Below, in pieces: positions 16,525 to 25,238 of a stretch of 64,000 nucleotides of DNA. The position numbers were made by a program, and so were the translations under genes. A model generated the notes under the pieces. That model had not been told where the DNA came from and ran no database searches. It saw nothing but the letters and a program-made list of their open reading frames with translations. Numbering within the stretch: the stretch's first letter is position 1; each line of letters starts with the position of its first letter. This DNA comes from Aliiroseovarius subalbicans (lineage in GTDB: Bacteria; Pseudomonadota; Alphaproteobacteria; Rhodobacterales; Rhodobacteraceae): assembly GCF_022678625.1 (NCBI RefSeq), contig NZ_JALBYQ010000001.1, positions 62,001-126,000 of the forward strand, in the 5' to 3' direction.

Positions 16525-18165
16525 ATGGACCTGATCCTCGACTTCTTCGCCCAGATGCACTCCAGCGCCGGTATCCTCATGCGCTGGGACGTGGTGCTGG
16601 CGCTTTTGGTCGGCTCGGTCGGCGGGGTGCTGATTGGCGCCATTCCCGGCGTCGGCCCGGCGGTGGCGATTGCGATCCTGTTGCCCGCAACCTTCAGCAT
16701 GGACCCGATTGTCGGGCTGACGGTGCTTTTGGGCATCTATGGCAGCTCGATGTATGGCGGCTCGATCCCCGCGATCCTGATCAATACGCCGGGCACGGCG
16801 GTGAACGCGCTGACCACCTATGACGGTTACCCAATGACCACGCGGGGCGAGGCGCGGCGCGCGCTGTCGCTGGCGTATTCCGCGTCCTTTTTCGGCGGCA
16901 TTTTCAGCGTCATCTGCCTGATCTTCTTTGCCCCGGTGCTGGCCAAGGTCGCGCCCATGTTCGGGTCGCGCGAGATCTTTCTGGCCGCCCTTCTGGGCAT
17001 CATCCTGGTCGTCACTGCGCACCGTAAACACACGTTGATCGCGGCGGCGATGGCCTGTTTCGGCATCTGGCTGAACACGATCGGCCTGCACCCGGCAAGT
17101 TACTCGAAACGTTATACATTCGATCAAAGCTGGTTGTCGGGTGGGGTGAACCTGATCGTCGTCGTGCTGGGGCTTTTCGCGCTGTCGCAGGCTTTCATCC
17201 TGCTGCATGGCGACGACGAAAAAATCCGGCTGACCAAGATGAAAGGTTCCTTCTTTCAAGGCTTTCGCGAACTGGCCCGTCACCCGCGCATCGCGGGCGC
17301 CTCGGCCAGTTTCGGCGTGATCATGGGGATGATCCCCGGCGTGGGGGAGTTCACCGCGCAATTCATGTCCTACACCTATGCCGCCAAAACCTCGAAACGG
17401 CCCGAGGATTTCGGGCATGGGTCCAGTGAAGGTCTGATCGCTGCCGAGACGGCGAACAACGCGGTGCCCGCCGCCGCGATGGTGCCGCTTCTGGCGCTGG
17501 GCATCCCCGGCGAGGCTCTGACGGCGATGATGCTGAGCGTGTTCTACGTGCACAACGTGATCCCCGGCCCGCAGCTGTTCCAGAACGACATGGACTTTGT
17601 CGTGGCGCTCTACATCGCGCTTCTGGTCCTGAACGTGCTGGTGGTGATCTTCCTGCTGATCGCCACCAACCATTTGATAAAAGTCGTCAAAATTCCCAAC
17701 AAGTTCCTCGGTGTCTGCATCCTGACCCTGTCCTTCGTCGGCGTCTATTCGCTGCGCAACTCGGTCACCGATTGCGTGCTGGCGGCGGGGTTCGGCGTGC
17801 TGGGCTTCGTCCTGAAACGCCTGAACCTGCCCATTGTGCCGATCATCCTGGGCATGGTCCTGGGTGGTATCATGGAGGTGAAGCTGCGCAGCGCAATGGC
17901 GCGGGTAAAGACGCCCTATGACTTCATTGATCGTCCCATCGCGATGATCCTGTTTCTGATGATTCTGTTCGTGCTGGCACTGCATTTGCGCCGTGTCATG
18001 CTTGACCGCAAAGAAAGAAAGGCCAACGAATGGTCGACCAGTCACGCATCGATAAGCTTCGAAACCAACCTGTCGCGCCGCAAGGACTTTTTGTTGACGG
18101 AGCGTGGCAAAAAGGTGCGGGAGAGACGCTCGACGTTCTCTCGCCGATCGACGGACAAACGCTGA
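16525..18165 (+). CDS. TTT transporter large membrane subunit (TctA type), C-terminus overlapping next gene
   Basis: A 546-residue membrane protein with many transmembrane segments and the duplicated TctA signatures GAIPGVGPAVAIAILLP and GMIPGVGEFTAQFMSYTYA. It is longer than usual (about 500). The last 45 residues, basic and hydrophilic from about NEWSTSHAS, are read out of frame within the first 136 bases of the aldehyde dehydrogenase gene. The family-like part ends near LHLRRVMLDRKERK, so the tail probably arose by loss of the original stop codon. It still has an uninterrupted frame and stops at 18163-18165. Confidence 0.9.
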   Translation: MDLILDFFAQMHSSAGILMRWDVVLALLVGSVGGVLIGAIPGVGPAVAIAILLPATFSMDPIVGLTVLLGIYGSSMYGGSIPAILINTPGTAVNALTTYDGYPMTTRGEARRALSLAYSASFFGGIFSVICLIFFAPVLAKVAPMFGSREIFLAALLGIILVVTAHRKHTLIAAAMACFGIWLNTIGLHPASYSKRYTFDQSWLSGGVNLIVVVLGLFALSQAFILLHGDDEKIRLTKMKGSFFQGFRELARHPRIAGASASFGVIMGMIPGVGEFTAQFMSYTYAAKTSKRPEDFGHGSSEGLIAAETANNAVPAAAMVPLLALGIPGEALTAMMLSVFYVHNVIPGPQLFQNDMDFVVALYIALLVLNVLVVIFLLIATNHLIKVVKIPNKFLGVCILTLSFVGVYSLRNSVTDCVLAAGFGVLGFVLKRLNLPIVPIILGMVLGGIMEVKLRSAMARVKTPYDFIDRPIAMILFLMILFVLALHLRRVMLDRKERKANEWSTSHASISFETNLSRRKDFLLTERGKKVRERRSTFSRRSTDKR

Positions 18166-19514
18166 CAACGATTGAACGGGCGTCTGCCGCAGATGTGGAC
18201 CGCGCGGTGGCTGCGGCGCGACGTGCGTTCGACGATGGGCGCTGGTCGCGCATGGCGCCGGCGGGGCGCAAGAAGGTGTTGCATCGGCTTGCTGATCTGA
18301 TCGAGAAAAACGCGCTGGAGCTGGCGGTTCTGGGCGTGCGCGACAACGGGACCGAGATCGGCATGGCGCTGAAGGCCGAACCGGGCTCGGCGGCGGGCAC
18401 GTTCCGGTATTACGCCGAGGCGCTCGACAAGGTTTACGGCGAAATCGCCCCGACGGCGGGCGACGTTCTGGGCCTTGTGCACAAAGCGCCGGTCGGCGTT
18501 GTCGGGGCCATCGTGCCGTGGAACTTCCCTCTGATGATTGGGTCTTGGAAACTGGCGCCCGCGCTGGCGGCGGGCAATTCAGTGGTGTTGAAACCGGCCG
18601 AGACCGCGTCGCTGACCCTGTTGCGTCTGGCCGAGCTGGCGTCTGAGGCCGGGATGCCGGACGGCGTGTTTAACGTGGTGACCGGGCAGGGGTCCGTCGC
18701 GGGCGAGGCGCTGGCGATGTCGATGGATGTGGACGTGCTTGTCTTCACCGGCTCGGGCGGGGTCGGGCGGCGGCTGTTGCAGTATTCAGCGGCCTCGAAC
18801 CTGAAGCGCTGTTACCTGGAGCTGGGCGGCAAATCCCCCAACATCGTATTCGCCGACGCGCCGGATCTGGCGCAGGCGGCAAAGGTCTCGGCGGCGGGGA
18901 TCTTCCGCAACGCGGGCCAGGTCTGCGTCGCGGGGTCACGCCTGTTGGTCGAAGACAGCATTCACGATGATTTCGTGGCCGAGCTGTCCAAGCACGCTGG
19001 CGCGATGACGGTGGGCAACCCATTGGATTTGAATACCAATATCGGCGCGGTGAACAACCTTCCGCAGTTGGAGGGTAACCTGGGCTTCGTGACGAAGGCC
19101 GTCGAGGAGGGTGCCGAGATCGCGCTGGGCGGCGGGCGCGTCATGGAAGAAACCGGCGGCTATTACATGGAGCCCACGGTGCTGACCGGGGTTCAACCGC
19201 AGCACAACGTGGCGCAGAACGAGGTGTTCGGCCCGGTGCTGGCGGTAACGCGGTTCAAGACGGACGATGAGGCAGTTCAGATCGCCAATTCCACCCAATA
19301 CGGGCTGGCGGCGGGCGTCTGGACCAGTGGCCTTTCCCGCGCGCACCGCATGGTGCGCGACGTGCAGGCGGGCGTGGTGCATGTGAATACCTATGGCGGC
19401 GCGGACGGCACGGTTCCCCTGGGCGGCGTCAAGCAATCGGGCAACGGGCATGACAAAAGCCTGCATGCCTTCGACAAGTATTTCGACCTGAAAACCGCGT
19501 GGATGCAGCTATGA
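18030..19514 (+). CDS. NAD(P)-dependent aldehyde dehydrogenase
   Basis: A 494-residue ALDH superfamily enzyme, oxidising an aldehyde to its acid. It has the cofactor motif VPWNFPLMIGSWKLAPALAAGN, FTGSGGVGRRL, the catalytic glutamate in ELGGKSPN and the catalytic cysteine in FRNAGQVCVAGSRLL. The family match begins at about residue 19 (GLFVDGAW), so the ATG at 18030, with AAAGAAAGG ahead, is right even though it overlaps tctA by 136 bases. The end overlaps the next gene by ATGA. It would oxidise the product of an aminotransferase in this cluster, possibly the one at 12513. Confidence 0.93.
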   Translation: MVDQSRIDKLRNQPVAPQGLFVDGAWQKGAGETLDVLSPIDGQTLTTIERASAADVDRAVAAARRAFDDGRWSRMAPAGRKKVLHRLADLIEKNALELAVLGVRDNGTEIGMALKAEPGSAAGTFRYYAEALDKVYGEIAPTAGDVLGLVHKAPVGVVGAIVPWNFPLMIGSWKLAPALAAGNSVVLKPAETASLTLLRLAELASEAGMPDGVFNVVTGQGSVAGEALAMSMDVDVLVFTGSGGVGRRLLQYSAASNLKRCYLELGGKSPNIVFADAPDLAQAAKVSAAGIFRNAGQVCVAGSRLLVEDSIHDDFVAELSKHAGAMTVGNPLDLNTNIGAVNNLPQLEGNLGFVTKAVEEGAEIALGGGRVMEETGGYYMEPTVLTGVQPQHNVAQNEVFGPVLAVTRFKTDDEAVQIANSTQYGLAAGVWTSGLSRAHRMVRDVQAGVVHVNTYGGADGTVPLGGVKQSGNGHDKSLHAFDKYFDLKTAWMQL

Positions 19515-20746
19515 GCGACAAGACAATTTTGGTCGTCGGGACCTATGACACCAAGGATGATGAGCTGAATTACCTGGCGGATGTGATCCGGGGGCAGGGC
19601 GGCGACGTGGTGACGATGGATGTGTCGGTGCTGGGGGATCCCTCGGCCCCTTGTGACCATTCGAAACACGATGTGGCCGAGGCTGGTGGATCGTCGATCC
19701 AGACCGCGATTGATGGCGGCGATGAGAACCTGGCGATGCAAATCATGGCGCAGGGGGCCGCCGCGCTGGCGCTTCGGCTATACCGCGACGGGGTGTTTGA
19801 CGGGGTGATCGTGCTGGGCGGCTCGATGGGCACGGATCTGGCGTTGGACCTATGCCAGGCTTTGCCGGTGGGGGTGCCGAAATATGTCGTTTCGACGGTC
19901 AGTTTCAGCCCGCTGATCCCGCCCGAACGCCTTGCGGCGGATATCCAGATGATCCTCTGGGCGGGCGGGCTTTTCGGCTTGAATTCGGTCTGCAAGGCGT
20001 CGCTGTCACAGGCCGCAGGGGCGGTTCTGGGTGCGGCACGCGCGGTGGAAAAACCGAAAGCTGACAAGCCCTTGATCGGCATGACCTCGTTCGGCAAGAC
20101 CGTGCTGCGCTATATGGTCAGCCTGAAACCGGCGCTTGAGGCGCGCGGCTTTGAGGTCGCGGTGTTCCACGCCACTGGCATGGGCGGGCGGGCATTCGAA
20201 AGCCTGGCCGCCGAGGGCGCCTTTGCCGCGGTGATGGATTTTGCCCCACAGGAGCTGGGCAATCACATCATGGGTTCGTCGATTTCCGCGGGGCCCGACC
20301 GGATGACCAACGCGGGCGCGTCCGGCATTCCACAAATCGTCTCGATCGGCTGCTACGACCTGGTGGATTTCGTGGGCTGGCAAGAGGCGCCGGCAAAACT
20401 GCAGGGGCAGGAGTTGCACGCGCACAACCGGCTCTTGTCCTCGGTCATGATGAACGCCGACCAGCGCCGTGAAATGGCGCGCGCAATGTGCACCCAGCTG
20501 GCGCAGGCACGCGGTCCGGTGGTGTTTCTGTTGCCGACGCAGGGGGGCAACGAATGGGACCGACCGGGCGGCCCGCTGCAGGACGCGGACGCGTTTGACG
20601 CGTTCAAATCCGAGCTGCGCAAATGCTGCCCTGACAACGTCACGCTGGTCGAGCTGAACGCCCATATCAACGATCCGGCCTTTTCGGACGCCGCATTGAG
20701 TGTGTTCGATGGCTGGCTGGACGATGGCACCATACCGCGACCTTAA
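19511..20746 (+). CDS. Tm-1-like UPF0261 family protein
   Basis: A 411-residue protein of the UPF0261/Tm-1-like ATP-binding family. The opening ILVVGTYDTKDDELNYLADVIR, the GVIVLGGSMGTDLAL loop and the PLIGMTSFGKTVLRYM region are family traits. The biochemical role is not established. Plant Tm-1 relatives bind a viral replicase, while bacterial members sit in catabolic operons. Here it is coupled to the ALDH gene (ATGA overlap), which suggests a role in breaking down the TTT substrate. A start 12 bases upstream is possible but lies inside ALDH. Confidence 0.85.
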   Translation: MSDKTILVVGTYDTKDDELNYLADVIRGQGGDVVTMDVSVLGDPSAPCDHSKHDVAEAGGSSIQTAIDGGDENLAMQIMAQGAAALALRLYRDGVFDGVIVLGGSMGTDLALDLCQALPVGVPKYVVSTVSFSPLIPPERLAADIQMILWAGGLFGLNSVCKASLSQAAGAVLGAARAVEKPKADKPLIGMTSFGKTVLRYMVSLKPALEARGFEVAVFHATGMGGRAFESLAAEGAFAAVMDFAPQELGNHIMGSSISAGPDRMTNAGASGIPQIVSIGCYDLVDFVGWQEAPAKLQGQELHAHNRLLSSVMMNADQRREMARAMCTQLAQARGPVVFLLPTQGGNEWDRPGGPLQDADAFDAFKSELRKCCPDNVTLVELNAHINDPAFSDAALSVFDGWLDDGTIPRP

Positions 20747-20803
20747 ACCCGGTTCCCCCCCCTTCGTGAACGGGTTAAACTTCGCGGTGAAAAGGGGAAG
20801 CCG

Positions 20804-21199
20804 ATGCCACATCTGAGCTTTGAATACAGTGCCGGGCTGCGCAATCACGCGGATTTGGACGCGTTGGCGGTGACCATGCGTGACGCGCTGATCTCAACCG
20901 GGGAATGCGCGGTCGGCGGCATTCGCGTGCGCGGGTATCGCGCCGATGTGAATGCGGTTGGTGACGGCAGCGGGGAATACCATTTCCTCGACATGGTGCT
21001 GCGGCTGGGGCAGGGGCGCGATGAGGCAACGCGGTCGGCCATCGCCGATCAGCTTTACGCCAACGTCGAGGCCGCGCTGCGCCCGCAGCTGGGCGATATG
21101 CCCTTCATCCTGTCGCTGGAAGTGCAGGAAATCCAAAGCCGGTTCAGCCGCAAAAGCTGGTCCACCATCCATGCCGCGATCGCGAAAGGCACATCATGA
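20804..21199 (+). CDS. 5-carboxymethyl-2-hydroxymuconate delta-isomerase family protein
   Basis: A 131-residue CHMI/HpaF-type member of the tautomerase superfamily. The N-terminal catalytic proline follows the initiator Met (MPHLSFEYS). In homoprotocatechuate breakdown this enzyme isomerises the ring-cleavage product. The other hpa genes are absent from the window, so either they lie elsewhere or this is a relative with a different substrate. The ATG at 20804 has AAGGGGAAGCCG ahead and the stop overlaps the next gene (ATGA). Confidence 0.85.
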   Translation: MPHLSFEYSAGLRNHADLDALAVTMRDALISTGECAVGGIRVRGYRADVNAVGDGSGEYHFLDMVLRLGQGRDEATRSAIADQLYANVEAALRPQLGDMPFILSLEVQEIQSRFSRKSWSTIHAAIAKGTS

Positions 21200-21630
21200 A
21201 AGAACTTGACCGGGCGCTGCCCATCGCGCTGCTCCATGCGCGCGAGGCGACGCTGAAACCGTTTCGCCAGCAACTCGACAAGATCGGCCTGACGGTCCAG
21301 CAATGGCGCGTGATCCGGGTGCTGGGCGAGGGCAAACCGCGCACCGCAAGCGAGCTGGCCGAGCTGTGCGTGCTGATGCCGCCGTCGCTGAGCCGGATCC
21401 TGAAGAACCTGAGCGAACGCGGGTTGATCGAACGTGTCGAAGACGCCGACGCGCGCCGCCGCAAGGTGCAGATCACCGCGGCGGGCCGAAAGGCTTATGA
21501 TGCCCATGCCGGGCGGGCGGCGGATATCTACAAACGGCTGGAAACCGCGTTTGGTGAGGAGAAGATGGAGCTGCTGCTCGACCTGCTGACCGAATTGCGC
21601 GACGTGGCCCAGACGGAGGACGAGGCATGA
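21196..21630 (+). CDS. hpaR: MarR family regulator, HpaR-like
   Basis: A 144-residue winged-helix regulator resembling HpaR of homoprotocatechuate degradation. The winged helix is about 30-100 (QQWRVIRVLGEG, TASELAELCVLMPPSLSRILKNLSERGLIERVEDADARRR). MarR proteins repress and are released by aromatic ligands. It is fused by ATGA overlaps to the isomerase before it and the thioesterase after it. The adjacency to an HpaF-like isomerase supports the HpaR name. Confidence 0.82.
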   Translation: MKELDRALPIALLHAREATLKPFRQQLDKIGLTVQQWRVIRVLGEGKPRTASELAELCVLMPPSLSRILKNLSERGLIERVEDADARRRKVQITAAGRKAYDAHAGRAADIYKRLETAFGEEKMELLLDLLTELRDVAQTEDEA

Positions 21631-22010
21631 GTGACAAACCGGACCGTGCGGCGATCCTGCGCACATTGGCGATGCCGAAAGACACCAACGTGGCGGGCGA
21701 CATTTTCGGCGGCTGGGTGCTGAGCCAGATGGACATCGCCGGCGGCGTCCTGGCGGCCGAACGCGCCGGCGGGCGGGTGGCCACGGTGGCGATCAACGCA
21801 ATGACGTTCATCTCGCCGGTGCAAGTGGGCGACGTGCTGTCGATCTACGGCGAAGTCGCGCGAGTCGGGAATACGTCCATGTCCATCGCGCTGGAGGCCT
21901 GGTCCGAACGCGACCGGGGCCGGTCTGCCCACAAGGTCACCGAAGGGGTGTTCGTGTTCGTGGCGCTGGATGAGGGAGGGAAGCCGGTTCAGATTCCAGA
22001 CAAGACCTGA
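21627..22010 (+). CDS. Acyl-CoA thioesterase, YciA-type hotdog protein
   Basis: A 127-residue hotdog-fold thioesterase that would hydrolyse acyl-CoA to acid and CoA. The family signature is LAMPKDTNVAGDIFGGWVLSQMDIAGG and the strand VNAMTFISPVQVGDVLSIYG-like region follows. It acts as a cytosolic hexamer in relatives. It is the last gene of a tight operon with hpaF/hpaR-like genes. A link between thioester hydrolysis and aromatic breakdown is not shown. Confidence 0.88.
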   Translation: MSDKPDRAAILRTLAMPKDTNVAGDIFGGWVLSQMDIAGGVLAAERAGGRVATVAINAMTFISPVQVGDVLSIYGEVARVGNTSMSIALEAWSERDRGRSAHKVTEGVFVFVALDEGGKPVQIPDKT

Positions 22011-22041
22011 CGGCATGTCCCGCCCAGGGTCGGGCGCTTTC

Positions 22042-22680
22042 CTAGAAACTCGCGCGTATCAAGTTCAAACTGAGTTCGGAAATTGAAAGTGCTTCAATTG
22101 CGGGGCGCCCGCGAATCCCTCGATTCAACGTCGTCGGTCTCCGGATTGTTGAAGATCGATTTGCCCCAGTCGCGATTGCGCGACGTAAACTGTCTAATTC
22201 TGCCGGTGTGATTGCAGAATGCACGCCGCGCGTGGGGAGCAGGTAGAACTCCCATTGGGTTGGGTCCCGGTGATCGGATGTAGTGAAGTCCTCTTCGGCA
22301 TGGTGGCAGAGGATGAAGAGATCACACATGAAGCCTTCGGTTTCGCACTGGACATTCGGGAAGTCGCGATCAAAGTAGTCCGGTTTTTTTCGCCAATCCA
22401 GTTTGAACGATGTTTCGGACAATCGTTGTGTTCGAGTGTTCCAGGGTTGGGTTTTTGCGCTGTTCTTTACTTGAATGCGAATTCTTTCCGGAAAACTGGC
22501 GGTCGCCTTTCCGATTTGCAGATCCCACAAGTTCCAGCCAAGCCCGACTGTTTGGCACTCTTGACCAAGGGCTTCAGCCAACATGTATTCGCACCAAAAG
22601 CCCCGTAAGGTGTTGTCCATCAATCGTGAGCCAAACGCCTCGGAAAGGAACCTTTCTTTGATCTGCCCTATGGTAACCAA
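22042..22680 (-). CDS. Orphan protein with PD-(D/E)XK-nuclease-like motifs
   Basis: A 212-residue protein of no recognised name, encoded in DNA visibly lower in GC than its neighbours. Motif order resembles PD-(D/E)XK nucleases: an early helix with glutamate (GFWCEYMLAEALG), an aspartate in WDLQIG, a beta strand RIQVKNSA supplying the Q-x-K, and later hydrophobic strands (CDLFILCHH, QWEFYLLP). The start is TTG at 22680 with AAGGAG five bases ahead. It is convergent with yciA and stands alone without a methylase. It could be a stand-alone defence or repair nuclease. Composition suggests recent transfer. Confidence 0.65.
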   Translation of the reverse strand: MVTIGQIKERFLSEAFGSRLMDNTLRGFWCEYMLAEALGQECQTVGLGWNLWDLQIGKATASFPERIRIQVKNSAKTQPWNTRTQRLSETSFKLDWRKKPDYFDRDFPNVQCETEGFMCDLFILCHHAEEDFTTSDHRDPTQWEFYLLPTRGVHSAITPAELDSLRRAIATGANRSSTIRRPTTLNRGIRGRPAIEALSISELSLNLIRASF

Positions 22681-22766
22681 GCCATCTCCTTGCGCCTATC
22701 AACGCCCGCGGATTTTCTTTCGAAAACCCGCTTTCGCGCTTGCAAAAGTTTGGCAGGGCCAAACAG

Positions 22767-24422
22767 TTACCTCGTAAACTTCTTATACTTCAACCGCTTC
22801 GGCTCCAGTGCATCTGCCCCCAACCGGCGTTTCTTGTCCTCTTCGTAATCCTCGAAGTTGCCTTCGAACCATTCCACGTGGGCGTCGCCTTCGAAGGCGA
22901 GCATGTGGGTGCAGATGCGGTCGAGGAAGAAGCGGTCGTGGGAGATGACGACGGCGCAGCCGGCGAAATCCACCAGCGCGTCTTCGAGCGCACGCAAGGT
23001 TTCGACGTCGAGGTCGTTGGTGGGTTCGTCAAGCAGCAGCACGTTGCCGCCCTCTTTCAGAAGCCGCGCCATGTGCACGCGGTTGCGTTCGCCGCCCGAC
23101 AGCAGCCCGACCTTTTTCTGCTGGTCGCCGCCTTTGAAGTTGAAGGACGAGCAATAGGCGCGGGAGTTCACCTGCGCGTCGCCCAGGGCGATGATCTCGG
23201 CGCCGCCGGTGATCGCCTCCCATACGGTGGCGTCTGCTGCCAGGTCGTCGCGCGACTGGTCGACGTAAGACAGCTGCACCGTGTCGCCGTATTCGATCGT
23301 GCCGGCATCGGGTGTCTCCTGCCCGGTCAGCATTTTGAACAGGGTGGATTTACCCGCGCCGTTGGGGCCGATCACGCCGACGATGCCGCCCGGCGGCAGG
23401 CTGAAGGACAGGTCCTCGACCAGAAGCTTGTCGCCCATGTGTTTTTTCAGGCCCTCAACCTCGATGACTTTGGAGCCAAGGCGGGGGCCGTTGGGGATGA
23501 CGATCTGGGCGCGGCCGACCTTTTCGCGCTCGGACTGGTTGGCCAGGTCGTTATAGGCGCTGATCCGGGCCTTGGATTTCGCCTGCCGGGCCTTGGCGCC
23601 CTGACGCATCCATTCCAGTTCGCGCTCCAGCGTTTTCTGCTTGGACTTGTCCTCGCGGGCCTCGTGCTCCAGCCGCTTGGCTTTCTGTTCCAACCAGGCC
23701 GAGTAATTGCCTTCGTAGGGCATGCCGCGACCGCGGTCGAGCTCCAGGATCCAGCCGGTGATGTCATCCAGGAAATAGCGGTCGTGGGTGACGATCAGGA
23801 TCGTGCCTTTGTATTCGATCAGGTGCTGTTGCAGCCAGGCGATGGTTTCCGCGTCCAGGTGGTTGGTCGGTTCGTCCAAAAGCAGCATGTCGGGCTGCTC
23901 CAGCAGCAGCTTGCACAGCGCCACGCGGCGTTTTTCACCGCCCGACAGCGAGCTGACGTCGGCGTCGTCCGGGGGGCAGCGCAGCGCCTCCATCGACACG
24001 TCGATCTGGGCGTCGAGGTCCCACAGGTTCTCGGCGTCGATCTTGTCCTGCAGCTCGGCCATCTCCTCGGCGGTTTCATCCGAGTAATTCATCGCCAGCT
24101 CGTTATAACGGTCCAGGATGTCCTTTTTCGCCTTCACGCCCAGCATCACGTTGCCGCGCACGTCCAGCGTCGGGTCCAGTTCCGGTTCCTGCGGCAGGTA
24201 GCCCACCTTGGCGCCTTCAGCCGCCCAGGCTTCGCCGGTGAAATCCTTGTCGATCCCGGCCATGATGCGCATGAGGGTCGATTTACCGGTGCCGTTGACG
24301 CCGACGACGCCGATTTTCACACCGGGCAGGAAAGACAGGCGAATGTTTTCAAAGCATTTCTTGCCACCTGGATAGGTCTTGGACACACCGTCCATGTGAT
24401 AGACGTATTGATAGGCTGCCAT
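22767..24422 (-). CDS. ettA: Energy-dependent translational throttle protein EttA
   Basis: A 551-residue ABC-F protein that binds the ribosomal E site and couples translation to the ATP/ADP state. Two ABC domains are present: Walker A VGVNGTGKST and IGPNGAGKST, signatures LSGGEKRRVALCK and LSGGERNRVHMARL, Walker B MLLLDEPTNHLDAETI and VLLLDEPTNDLDVETL. The inter-domain linker (KSKQKTLERELEWMRQGAKARQAKSKARI) and the EttA-specific VYHMDGVSKTYPGGKK start are seen. No membrane segments occur. Length is as in E. coli EttA (555). Confidence 0.95.
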   Translation of the reverse strand: MAAYQYVYHMDGVSKTYPGGKKCFENIRLSFLPGVKIGVVGVNGTGKSTLMRIMAGIDKDFTGEAWAAEGAKVGYLPQEPELDPTLDVRGNVMLGVKAKKDILDRYNELAMNYSDETAEEMAELQDKIDAENLWDLDAQIDVSMEALRCPPDDADVSSLSGGEKRRVALCKLLLEQPDMLLLDEPTNHLDAETIAWLQQHLIEYKGTILIVTHDRYFLDDITGWILELDRGRGMPYEGNYSAWLEQKAKRLEHEAREDKSKQKTLERELEWMRQGAKARQAKSKARISAYNDLANQSEREKVGRAQIVIPNGPRLGSKVIEVEGLKKHMGDKLLVEDLSFSLPPGGIVGVIGPNGAGKSTLFKMLTGQETPDAGTIEYGDTVQLSYVDQSRDDLAADATVWEAITGGAEIIALGDAQVNSRAYCSSFNFKGGDQQKKVGLLSGGERNRVHMARLLKEGGNVLLLDEPTNDLDVETLRALEDALVDFAGCAVVISHDRFFLDRICTHMLAFEGDAHVEWFEGNFEDYEEDKKRRLGADALEPKRLKYKKFTR

Positions 24423-24523
24423 TTGAGATGCTCCGTGATGCGTGTTTCAAGCGGTGATAGCGATTTCGCTGGACGAGGGCAATTGCCGCGCTTTAAGGGA
24501 TTTGACCCAGAGGGAGAGCGCAG

Positions 24524-25156
24524 ATGCGCCATGACATTCCATACGCGCGGCCCGGGCAGGTCGTGGGTCTGCTGGGCGGGTCGTTTGATCCGGCCCATGC
24601 GGGGCATGTGCATGTCACCCACGAGGCTTTGCGCCGTTTCAGGTTGGACCGGGTCTGGTGGCTGGTCAGCCCCGGAAACCCGTTGAAAGAGCATGGCCCT
24701 GCGCCGATGGCGGCCCGCATGACGCGCGCACGCCGGGTGATGGTTCATCCCGCGGTCGAGGTCACGGATCTCGAGGCAAAAACTGCGACGCGGTATACCG
24801 CCGAGACGCTGGAGGCGCTGTTTGGCCTTTATCCCGGTGTGCGGTTCGTCTGGCTGATGGGGGCTGACAACCTGGCTGAATTTCACCATTGGGAACGCTG
24901 GGACTGGATCATGCAGAACGTGCCGGTGGGCGTGATTGCCCGGCCGGGGGATCGCGGGGCTGCCCGCAGTTCCATCGCGGCGCAGCGGTTCCGGCGGTTT
25001 CAACTGAGCGGTCGTGAAGCGGCGCGGCTGTCGGAGGTGGACGCCCCGGCCTGGTGCCTGGTGAACGTGCCGATGATGGATCATTCTTCTTCGGCCATTC
25101 GGGCGCGCGGCGATTGGGGGTGTGATCCAGCGGACTGCGCTGACGCGCAGGCTTGA
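24524..25156 (+). CDS. nadD: Nicotinate-nucleotide adenylyltransferase
   Basis: A 210-residue enzyme of NAD synthesis that adenylates nicotinate mononucleotide. It has the nucleotidyltransferase motif [19 protein letters not shown], the substrate loop [12 protein letters not shown], the [13 protein letters not shown] motif and the C-terminal ISSTxIR variant [11 protein letters not shown]. The ATG at 24524 follows AGGGAGAGCGCAG. It is divergent from ettA and 82 bases before dacB. Length is normal. Confidence 0.93.
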   Translation: MRHDIPYARPGQVVGLLGGSFDPAHAGHVHVTHEALRRFRLDRVWWLVSPGNPLKEHGPAPMAARMTRARRVMVHPAVEVTDLEAKTATRYTAETLEALFGLYPGVRFVWLMGADNLAEFHHWERWDWIMQNVPVGVIARPGDRGAARSSIAAQRFRRFQLSGREAARLSEVDAPAWCLVNVPMMDHSSSAIRARGDWGCDPADCADAQA

Positions 25157-25238
25157 TTGTGGATTGGCGCCGGGATGCGGCGTTGCATCCGGTTTTCCGG
25201 GCTTGTCACACGGGCGCGGGGACGGTTAACTCACCGTC

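Noticed and set aside
14769-16736. A 655-residue minus-strand frame across tctC and tctB
   Set aside because: It has the arginine/histidine-rich make-up of an antisense shadow, while the plus strand encodes recognised TTT subunits.
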